Source: Myxococcales bacterium
GTDB taxonomy: Bacteria > Myxococcota_A > Polyangia > Nannocystales > Nannocystaceae
Direction of reading: 5' to 3'
Assembly: GCA_020431135.1 (NCBI GenBank)
Contig: JAGQIT010000336.1
Span: 1-9,748 of the forward strand
Length of the DNA: 9,748 bases
Shown here piece by piece: positions 1 through 6,517 of the stretch (positions are counted from its first letter, which is position 1; each line of letters starts with the position of its first letter). A program made the translations under genes and the position numbers. A model generated the notes under the pieces. That model was not told where the DNA came from and did not search any database. It saw only the letters and a list, made by a program, of their open reading frames with translations.

Positions 1-1387
1 CGGCGAGCGCCGCGGCGATCGCCGCGAGCCCCGGGGTGCCGTCGCGCTTGGCGGCGCGGGCGTGGGCGCGGGCGAGGAGGCGGCCGGCCCAGGTCGCGAG
101 CTCGAGGTAGTCGGCGGCCGACCACTTCCCTTCCGCGCTCTTCTCGGCGATCCGATCGACCCCGAGGCCGCGCTGGTACTTGGTCCGCTCGCGGACGCGG
201 AAGGTGACGCCGCCGGCGTGGCCGTGGCCGAGGAGCGGATCGTGGTCGTCAGCGCCCTGGAGGCCGCGCTGCATGGCGACGACGCGAGCGCCGTTGTCGG
301 CGTAGGGGCGGCCGGCGGCGGCCTGCTCGAGGCCCGGGACGACGAGCGGGTCGAAGACCTGCTTGAGCTCGAGGATCCAGTCGTCGGCGATCTCCGCGGT
401 CGGCCCCTCGACGAGGACGTAGTAGCGGCGCACCGGGTAGGAGGCGACGCCGGCCCCGAGGCGGCGGGCCGCGCCCTTGACCTTGAGGGCCGCGAGGCCT
501 TCGCCGAGGAGCGCCGGGTCGGCGACCGACGCCGGGTAGGTCTCGAAGAGCACCTGGTCGATCAGCCAGATGTCATCGTCGTCGAGGGCGACCATCGTGT
601 CGCCGTAGACGACCTGAGAGAAGCCGCCGGCGCTCCACTCGACGCTCGGCTCGACCTCGCCGAGGCGGACCGACCGGGCTCCGGCCGCGATCTGCGTGTA
701 CTCGCCGAGCTCCTCGCGGGCGTCGCCGTTCTCCCTGGCCTTGGTGACGAGGTCGGCGAGGATCCGGCCGAAGGGCGCGTCGGCCTCCGTGAGGTGCGGG
801 ATCCCGGCGGCGGCCGACCCGGAGAGCGCCGCGATCTCGTCGACGTAGGCCTGGACCAGCGCCTCGGGGGCGCCCGCGGTCGCCTCGGCGAAGCCCGGGT
901 CGATCGCGTCGATCGACGCGCTGGCGATCGCCGCGCTGAGGGCGAGGCGGCGGACGTCGAAGTGGTAGGGGCCGTAGGTCGCGGCGTCGAAGTCGTTGAA
1001 GTCGACGACGAGGAGGCCGTCGCGGCCGCGGCGGTAGGTGCCGATGTTCTCGAGGTGAGGGTCGCCGATCAGGGCGACGTCGGCCGCGTCCTCGCTGAGG
1101 TACGCGGTCGGCAGGTAGCCGGGGCCGCCCGCCTGCGCGAGGTCGCGGGCGTAGCAGCCGGCGGTCCCGCGGAAGTAGGCGTAGAGGTCGAGGTCCATCT
1201 TCGCCATCTTCCCGGGGGCGAGCACGGGCGAGCCCTCGAAGAAGATCTGGTTGTCGAGGACGATCGTGTTGTGGAGCCACTGGCCGCGGACGTAGTCCGG
1301 GTCGGGATCGCAGGCGACGGTCGCCACAAGAGCGGCTGCGAGGGCGGTCGCGGGCGCGCGTCGGCGCGGTGTTGCCCGTGCGGTCAC
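1..1387 (-). CDS. DUF2252 family protein with lipoprotein-like N-terminus (C-terminus cut by window edge)
   Basis: The minus frame is open for 462 codons from a GTG at 1387 to the left edge. The family is recognised from G108-D-P-H-L-E-N-I-G, then VDFNDFD (128-134) and a Y-G-P-Y-x-F-D-V-R-R-L stretch. Further on come a Gly-rich segment (311-328, ending YYVLVEG), an ELKQ (340-343), VVAMQRGLQ, and a late LATWAGRLLARAHA helix. These match DUF2252 in order. GDxHxxN and DFND resemble the catalytic loop and metal-binding motif of aminoglycoside-phosphotransferase-like kinases, so a kinase fold is plausible, but the substrate is unknown. The GTG start gives an Arg-rich n-region, a hydrophobic stretch and ATVAC with Cys26, a weak lipobox; the Thr at -3 is unusual. 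The two nearby ATGs at 1396-1402 are out of frame and run into a stop, which supports GTG. The C-terminal end lies outside the window. Confidence 0.87.
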   Translation of the reverse strand, partial: MTARATPRRRAPATALAAALVATVACDPDPDYVRGQWLHNTIVLDNQIFFEGSPVLAPGKMAKMDLDLYAYFRGTAGCYARDLAQAGGPGYLPTAYLSEDAADVALIGDPHLENIGTYRRGRDGLLVVDFNDFDAATYGPYHFDVRRLALSAAIASASIDAIDPGFAEATAGAPEALVQAYVDEIAALSGSAAAGIPHLTEADAPFGRILADLVTKARENGDAREELGEYTQIAAGARSVRLGEVEPSVEWSAGGFSQVVYGDTMVALDDDDIWLIDQVLFETYPASVADPALLGEGLAALKVKGAARRLGAGVASYPVRRYYVLVEGPTAEIADDWILELKQVFDPLVVPGLEQAAAGRPYADNGARVVAMQRGLQGADDHDPLLGHGHAGGVTFRVRERTKYQRGLGVDRIAEKSAEGKWSAADYLELATWAGRLLARAHARAAKRDGTPGLAAIAAALA

Positions 1388-1581
1388 GCTCGCATCATCG
1401 GCGGCGAAGGTTACAGTTGTGTGAATTCGCGCTTCGCGCACTTCGGCCCGAAAGCAGCATCGACGGCACTTTTCGCGTCATCGCGCCGATCCGCCGAGGG
1501 CGTCGCCCTGCGCCGTCGCGTCTCGGAGGTCGCCGCGGGCCCGTGAGATCTCGCGGCCTGTCTGCGCTTGGCGGCGTCGGT

Positions 1582-2154
1582 CTACGACCGATACGGATCG
1601 TCGGGCGAGACGCCGAGTCGACCCTCGAGGCGCTCGAGCTCGTGGATGATCGCCTCGACCGCGCTCCGGGTCGTGCGCACGCTCTGGACGTCGAAGGCGT
1701 CGAGGGGCCGCGCCCGCTTGGCGACGCTGACCTGCGGGTTGAGGCGGAGGACGGCGGCGCGGAAGCGGGAGACCTCGCAGCCGACCGACTCGAGGCGGAG
1801 GCGATCGCCGTCGTCGAGGGCCTCGAGGGTGCGCAGGCAGTCGAGGGTCGCCGACCAGGCGGTGAGCACCGCGACGCGGTAGCGGTAGTCACGGACGCAG
1901 CCGAGCGGGACGTCGGGGTCGATGATCAGCACCGTGGCGATCGAGCGGATCGCGTCGGTGAGGCAGTTGCGGGCGCTGTGGCAGCGCTCGACCAGCGACT
2001 GGAGGCCGTGCGAGAGGTGGAGCGGGAGGGCGAGCGGCTCCGGTCGCGCGGGGAGCTGGCCGCGGAGCATGAGGTAGCGGAGCTGGCCGCGGAGCGCGAG
2101 CGTCAGGCGGATCGAGCCGTAGATCACGAGGAATGTGAAGACGATCCAGGACAT
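1582..2154 (-). CDS. Unrecognised protein with one N-terminal membrane helix
   Basis: This 190-residue protein matches no family I know. Residues 3-20 (WIVFTFLVIYGSIRLTLA) form a hydrophobic helix followed by Arg-rich sequence, so it is probably membrane-anchored with a cytoplasmic body. The rest is mostly helical, Arg/Leu-rich, with five cysteines (58, 64, 86, 106, 126) and an amphipathic C-terminal helix (about 160-180). The ATG at 2154 is chosen because an AGGGG ribosome-binding site lies about 8 bases upstream. An in-frame ATG at 2169 overlaps a -10-like box, and the longer in-frame extension to 2349 would run into hemE on the other strand. Codon third positions are GC-rich, as expected of a real gene here. 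It is divergent from hemE and lies in the same direction as the DUF2252 gene, 194 bases upstream of it, with no clear terminator between. Confidence 0.75.
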   Translation of the reverse strand: MSWIVFTFLVIYGSIRLTLALRGQLRYLMLRGQLPARPEPLALPLHLSHGLQSLVERCHSARNCLTDAIRSIATVLIIDPDVPLGCVRDYRYRVAVLTAWSATLDCLRTLEALDDGDRLRLESVGCEVSRFRAAVLRLNPQVSVAKRARPLDAFDVQSVRTTRSAVEAIIHELERLEGRLGVSPDDPYRS

Positions 2155-2167
2155 CCGGGCGCCCCTC

Positions 2168-2173
2168 ATTATG
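2168..2173 (-). promoter_or_regulatory. -10-like box CATAAT for the 190-residue protein
   Basis: CATAAT on the minus strand matches five of six bases of TATAAT and stands out in very GC-rich DNA. It lies 13 bases before the ATG at 2154, so a transcript would have a leader of only a few bases. I see no matching -35 hexamer. Confidence 0.35.
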
Positions 2174-2274
2174 ACTGAAGCGGCCGAGCGGCGCGGGTGC
2201 GACAGTCGGGCCCAGGGGGCGTCGGCGGGCGCAGGGGGTCCCTCGGGGCCGGCGCCGCCGACGAGCAATACGGG

Positions 2275-2280
2275 TATAGT
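2275..2280 (+). promoter_or_regulatory. -10-like box TATAGT immediately upstream of hemE
   Basis: TATAGT matches five of six bases of TATAAT. Only 8 bases separate it from the hemE ATG, and there is no Shine-Dalgarno sequence in the gap. If used, transcription would start at or next to the start codon, giving a leaderless mRNA. No recognisable -35 lies at 16-19 bases upstream. Confidence 0.45.
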
Positions 2281-2288
2281 CGCCCGCC

Positions 2289-3314
2289 ATGGCCCTGCAA
2301 AACGACCTCTTCCTCCAGGCCTGCCGCGGCGTGCGACCCTCGCGCACACCCGTTTGGATGATGCGCCAGGCCGGGCGATATCTCGCGGAGTACCGGGCGA
2401 TCCGCGCCAAGGTGTCGTTCACCGAGCTGTGCCGGACGCCGGAGCTGTGCGCCGAGGTCACCCTCCAGCCGATCGACATCCTCGGCGTCGACGCCGCGAT
2501 CCTCTTCTCGGACATCCTCGTGGTCTTCGACGCCCTCGGGGTCGACGTCATCTTCGACCCGGCGCCGCGGATCGAGCAGCCGGTGCGGACGGCCGCCGAC
2601 ATCGCTCGCCTGCGCTGGGGGGATCCGCGCGAGGCCTGCGACTACGTCTTCGCGGCGGTCCGCGCGTGCAAGGCGGCGCTCGCCGACCGCGTGCCGCTGA
2701 TCGGCTTCTGCGGCGCGCCCTTCACGACCCTCTCGTACCTCGTCGAGGGCGGCGGCAGCCGGACCTTCGAGCACATCAAGGGGCTGCTCTTCCGCGAGCC
2801 CGGGGTCTTCCACGGGCTGATGGAGAAGATCACCGGGCTCCTCGTCACCTACCTCCAGGCGCAGGTCGAGTCCGGCGCTGACGTCCTCCAGATCTTCGAC
2901 TCGTGGGCCGGCGCCCTCGCCCCGGAGGACTACCGCGAGCACGTCCTCCCGCACCTCGACCGCCTCGTCCGCGAGACCCAGGCGGCGACCGGCGTGCCGG
3001 TGATCCTCTTCGCCCGCGGCAACGCCAACATCCTCGCCGACGTCGCGACGATCCCCGCCGACGTCCTCGGCATCGACTGGACGATCGAGCTCGGCGCGGC
3101 GATCGACGTCGTCGGCGAGGGCCGCGTCGTCCAGGGCAACCTCGACCCGACGGTGCTGCTCTCGAACCCGGCGACGATCGAGGCCAAGACGCGGGCGGTC
3201 CTCGCCGCCGGCCGCCGGGCGAAGGCCCACATCTTCAACCTCGGCCACGGGATCTCGAAGCACACCGATCCCGGCCTGGCCAAGCGGATGATCGAGGTGG
3301 TGCAGGGCGGATGA
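2289..3314 (+). CDS. hemE: Uroporphyrinogen decarboxylase
   Basis: HemE removes the four acetate carboxyl groups of uroporphyrinogen III to give coproporphyrinogen III, a cytoplasmic cofactor-independent step of heme synthesis. The 341-residue length is normal for the family. Signatures are clear: PVWMMRQAGRYL (21-32) with substrate-contacting Arg26 and Arg30, LFSDI with Asp75, GFCGAPFTTLSYLVEGGGS (139-157) with Tyr150, IFDSWAG with Ser205, and FNLGHGI with His320. These correspond to the human residues Arg37, Asp86, Tyr164, Ser219 and His339. The ATG follows a TATAGT box by 8 bases and lacks a Shine-Dalgarno sequence. The stop codon overlaps the next start as ATGA, so the downstream lipoprotein is probably translationally coupled. 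No other heme gene lies in the window. Confidence 0.98.
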   Translation: MALQNDLFLQACRGVRPSRTPVWMMRQAGRYLAEYRAIRAKVSFTELCRTPELCAEVTLQPIDILGVDAAILFSDILVVFDALGVDVIFDPAPRIEQPVRTAADIARLRWGDPREACDYVFAAVRACKAALADRVPLIGFCGAPFTTLSYLVEGGGSRTFEHIKGLLFREPGVFHGLMEKITGLLVTYLQAQVESGADVLQIFDSWAGALAPEDYREHVLPHLDRLVRETQAATGVPVILFARGNANILADVATIPADVLGIDWTIELGAAIDVVGEGRVVQGNLDPTVLLSNPATIEAKTRAVLAAGRRAKAHIFNLGHGISKHTDPGLAKRMIEVVQGG

Positions 3315-3919
3315 GCGCGGCGCCGATCCGATCGCGGGCGGCCGGCGTCCTGCCGCTGATCCTCGCGCTCGCGCTGCCGCTTGTGCTCGGGGGCTGCCCG
3401 CCGAGGTCGCCGCCGCAGCCGCCGCCCGAGGAGGGGGCTGGCGCCGACGCTGCGGTCATCGCCCCCCTGCCGGATCCCGTCGCCGAGCCGACGAACCGCG
3501 CCGAGGGAGACGTCCTGGTGATCGCGATCCCCCGCCTCGACGGCGACCCGCTCGACCTCCGCGACCTCCGCGGGCGCGTCGTCATCGTCGAGCTCTCGGC
3601 GACCTGGGCCGACGACTGGACCGAGCGCTACGCCCTCTACGACGGCCTCGTCCGCGAGCACGGCCCCGAGCGCCTCGCCGTCGTCCTGGTGGCGATGGAC
3701 GGCGAGCGCGAGGCCCTGACCCCCGAGCCGGCGCTGCGCGGCCCCGGCTTCGAGCTCGGCTGGGATCCGCAGGGGGCGGTCGCCGCCCAGCTCCAGGCGG
3801 CGGCGGTGCCGACGGTCATCGTCGTCGACGCCGAGGGCCGAATCGCCCACGCGCTCGCCGCTGACGTGACCTCTAGTTCGATCGTCGATGCGCTATCCTC
3901 CACCCTCGCCGCGCCCTGA
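3311..3919 (+). CDS. Thioredoxin-fold lipoprotein lacking the CxxC active site
   Basis: This 202-residue protein starts at an ATG overlapping the hemE stop. A hydrophobic signal (about 12-28) ends in the lipobox LGGC with Cys29, so it should be lipidated outside the inner membrane. A Pro-rich linker (30-60) leads to a TlpA/thioredoxin-like domain (about 66-200). This has the LRDLRGRVVIVELSATW strand and turn, a VVLVAMDGE strand, and AVPTVIVVDAEG with the expected cis-Pro167. At the active site, where WCxxC should stand, the sequence is W99-A-D-D-W103, so both cysteines are replaced by Ala and Trp. A dithiol redox role is therefore excluded; a binding or chaperone-like role is possible. The overlap suggests co-transcription with hemE. 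The TlpA assignment rests on fold-level resemblance. Confidence 0.85.
   Translation: MSAAPIRSRAAGVLPLILALALPLVLGGCPPRSPPQPPPEEGAGADAAVIAPLPDPVAEPTNRAEGDVLVIAIPRLDGDPLDLRDLRGRVVIVELSATWADDWTERYALYDGLVREHGPERLAVVLVAMDGEREALTPEPALRGPGFELGWDPQGAVAAQLQAAAVPTVIVVDAEGRIAHALAADVTSSSIVDALSSTLAAP
3894..3899 (+). promoter_or_regulatory. Possible -10-like box TATCCT upstream of the MscS gene
   Basis: TATCCT sits inside the last codons of the thioredoxin-like gene, 85 bases before the MscS ATG. The same hexamer occurs upstream of two other genes in this window (5961-5966 minus, 6443-6448 plus). No -35 is visible, so this is a weak candidate. Confidence 0.2.
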
Positions 3920-3927
3920 GGCGCCTC
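3918..3927. repeat. 10-base perfect palindrome GAGGCGCCTC
   Basis: This palindrome overlaps the stop codon of the thioredoxin-like gene, in the short gap before the MscS gene. It has no T-run after it, so it does not look like an intrinsic terminator. In DNA this GC-rich it may be chance. Confidence 0.3.
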
Positions 3928-3984
3928 GCTGACCTCGCGTTCGGGCGCTCGATCTCCCTACGTGTCGCCACCTCGGACTCCCCC

Positions 3985-5298
<1,314 letters not shown>

Positions 5299-5321
5299 GC
5301 CGCTCGCGTGGCGCCGTCGTC

Positions 5322-5954
5322 TCAGGGCGGCGTCGCGTCGTCGCCGCTCGACGAGGTGTTTGGGGGCTCCTCCGCGATCCGGGTCGTGCAGATGATGCCC
5401 GGAGGCGGCTGCGGGGTCGTGAGTTGGACCCGATGCGGGGTGGGGTCGGTCGGGTCGAGCGCGAGTACGGCCCGGAACTTCGCGCCGCGGGGCAGGGCGA
5501 TCGCCACGAGGGACCTCGAGGCGACTCCGTAGGTCGCCGAGATCGAGTACACGCCGTGGGGCAGATCGGCGAAGGAGACGACCCCACGCGCGTCGGTGTA
5601 GGCGCGTCGCGGGCCCGCTAGGCAGGGGCAGCGGATCTCTACCGGCGCGCCCTCGATCGCCTCACCGCTGATCGAGTTCTTCACGCGACCGCTCAGCTCG
5701 GCGGTGCCAGAGCGCTCGGGCTCGGGCTCGGCGGTCTCCTCGGCGCGAAGGTCCGCCGCTATTTGCGTCTCGTTCGGCTCGATTTGCGCGTCCTCCGGTC
5801 GCTCGGGCGGCGTGTCCTCAGCCGGCGCTCGGACGGGCTCCTGACCGGGGACACATCCCCCGAGGAGCACGCCGAGGAGCGGCCCGACGAGCCGCCGCGC
5901 GCTGCGGCTCCGCGCGCCCTCGCCTCTCGCTCGTCTAGCCACCCGATGCCGCAC
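5322..5954 (-). CDS. Lipoprotein with carboxypeptidase-regulatory-like domain
   Basis: This 210-residue protein starts at GTG 5954, or possibly the in-frame GTG at 5942. A basic n-region and hydrophobic stretch (22-33) end in the lipobox LGGC with Cys34, predicting a lipid-anchored envelope protein. Residues 35-82 are an acidic Pro/Glu-rich linker. Residues 86-158 form a beta-sandwich of the carboxypeptidase regulatory-like type: LSGRVKNSISGEAIEGAPVEI, then TDARGVVSFADLPHGVYSIS. A C-P-C motif (109-111) sits in the middle of this domain, and a further Cys follows in the tail, so a disulfide is possible. Such domains are usually structural or adhesive, with no catalytic role. The gene converges on the MscS gene, with 23 bases between stops. 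A TATCCT box lies 6 bases before the GTG. Confidence 0.88.
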   Translation of the reverse strand: MRHRVARRARGEGARSRSARRLVGPLLGVLLGGCVPGQEPVRAPAEDTPPERPEDAQIEPNETQIAADLRAEETAEPEPERSGTAELSGRVKNSISGEAIEGAPVEIRCPCLAGPRRAYTDARGVVSFADLPHGVYSISATYGVASRSLVAIALPRGAKFRAVLALDPTDPTPHRVQLTTPQPPPGIICTTRIAEEPPNTSSSGDDATPP

Positions 5955-5960
5955 GCATCC

Positions 5961-5966
5961 AGGATA
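5961..5966 (-). promoter_or_regulatory. -10-like box TATCCT just upstream of the minus-strand lipoprotein
   Basis: TATCCT on the minus strand is followed by 6 bases and then the GTG at 5954. There is no room for a Shine-Dalgarno sequence, so the transcript would be leaderless if this box is used. It also argues for GTG 5954 over GTG 5942. No -35 hexamer is obvious. Confidence 0.4.
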
Positions 5967-6351
5967 GGGGCTGACCCTGGCGCTGTGTTGTCCTCTCTAG
6001 GAGAACAGCCGCCGCGCACCGACGGCGCGCGCGTGGGGCCGGTAGCTTGTTGCGAACGCCAGCACCAACCGAGGAGATCTGGCGATGGTCGGCGCGACAT
6101 CGACAGCAACTCAGCGAGCGAAGAGCGGTCGACGCTACCGCCGATGTGATCGGTGTGACCCGCCGGGGCTCTGCGCCGCGAGGCCTCGCTGGGGCGCTTC
6201 GGGGAGCTGCGGGGAGCTGCGGGGGAGCGCCGGCGGTCGCGGTGCGCACCGGCGATCTCGCGGCGCGCCGCCGTCGACGGCGGCCGATGTGAGCCCGCTC
6301 TGGCGCCGGCTCGGCGGCGGGGCCCGGGTCGCTCGGAGGCCGCGTAGGTGC

Positions 6352-6382
6352 TGTCCTATGGGGAAGTTTTTGTCCTTGGGGG
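6352..6382. repeat. Imperfect 12-base direct repeat, two-turn spacing
   Basis: TGTCCTATGGGG (6352-6363) recurs as TGTCCTTGGGGG (6371-6382), with two mismatches and starts 19 bases apart, close to two helical turns. A second pair, TCGCGCG at 6397 and 6415, has 18-base spacing. Together they lie about 20-90 bases upstream of the TATCCT box, where activators bind. A regulatory role is inference. Confidence 0.35.
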
Positions 6383-6383
6383 A

Positions 6384-6395
6384 CCTCCGCGGAGG
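6384..6395. repeat. 12-base perfect palindrome CCTCCGCGGAGG
   Basis: The palindrome has no loop, so it is more like a dimeric-protein site than an RNA hairpin. It sits about 50 bases before the TATCCT box of the surface-protein gene. Chance occurrence is not excluded at this GC content. Confidence 0.35.
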
Positions 6396-6442
6396 ATCGC
6401 GCGAAATCGTCGTGTCGCGCGTTTTCGCCCGCGCGCTGTCGC

Positions 6443-6448
6443 TATCCT
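6443..6448 (+). promoter_or_regulatory. -10-like box TATCCT upstream of the MYXO-CTERM gene pair
   Basis: TATCCT occurs 69 bases before the chosen ATG at 6518. Initiation about 7 bases downstream would give a leader of roughly 60 bases that contains the whole 9-base tandem repeat. No strong -35 is visible; GTTTTC at 6421 has 16-base spacing but matches poorly. Confidence 0.4.
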
Positions 6449-6459
6449 GCGCCGGGAGC

Positions 6460-6513
6460 CTGGATGACCTGGATGACCTGGATGACCTGGATGACCTCGA
6501 AGACCTGGAAGAA
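6460..6513. repeat. 9-base tandem repeat CTGGATGAC, four perfect and two degenerate units
   Basis: Units at 6460, 6469, 6478 and 6487 are identical. Those at 6496 (CTCGAAGAC) and 6505 (CTGGAAGAA) are decayed copies. The array ends five bases before the ATG at 6518, and its last unit provides the GGAAGAAG that may act as ribosome-binding site. Each perfect unit contains an ATG in frame with the downstream gene, so 9-base gain or loss would keep the frame. Confidence 0.95.
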
Positions 6514-6517
6514 GAAC

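Larger units (their letters stand above)
5955..6517. other. Intergenic region between divergent lipoprotein and surface-protein genes; no convincing gene
   Basis: About 560 bases separate the minus-strand lipoprotein from the large surface-protein gene. Frames here are open only because GC is high. Their third codon positions are not GC-biased and their products are Arg-rich and featureless. The stretch holds a GAGGAG followed 8 bases later by an ATG at 6085. It also has a 10-base direct repeat (GGGGAGCTGC at 6201-6220, with a partial third copy), a palindrome, spaced direct repeats, a promoter-like box and a 9-base tandem repeat; the last four are listed separately. It probably serves as the upstream control region of both genes. 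Confidence 0.6.

Noticed and set aside
62..1546. 494-codon open frame on the plus strand
   Set aside because: It lies antisense to the DUF2252 gene. The product is a Val/Glu/Arg/Asp-rich string with no domain, as expected from an antisense frame in GC-rich DNA, while the minus frame carries conserved motifs.
1388..1581. Possible small gene or terminator between the two left-hand minus-strand genes
   Set aside because: It holds only a short GGGC-GTC-GCCC hairpin (1498-1508) without a T-run, and no frame with coding character.
2169..2349. Longer in-frame start for the 190-residue membrane protein
   Set aside because: The extension overlaps the hemE start on the other strand, is Pro/Arg-rich and has no ribosome-binding site. 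The ATG at 2169 overlaps the CATAAT box.
2169..3263. 364-codon open frame antisense to hemE
   Set aside because: hemE on the plus strand is certain from its active-site motifs. The antisense product is low-complexity and acidic/Arg-rich.
5299..5321. Bidirectional terminator between the converging MscS and lipoprotein genes
   Set aside because: The gap is only 23 bases. I see just a weak six-base stem with a mismatch and no T-run on either strand.
6464..6517. Upstream ATG start at 6464 for the large surface protein
   Set aside because: It would place an M-T-W repeat before a normal signal peptide. The ATG at 6518 has GGAAGAAG at a suitable distance and gives a standard signal sequence. Still possible, so kept as an alternative.
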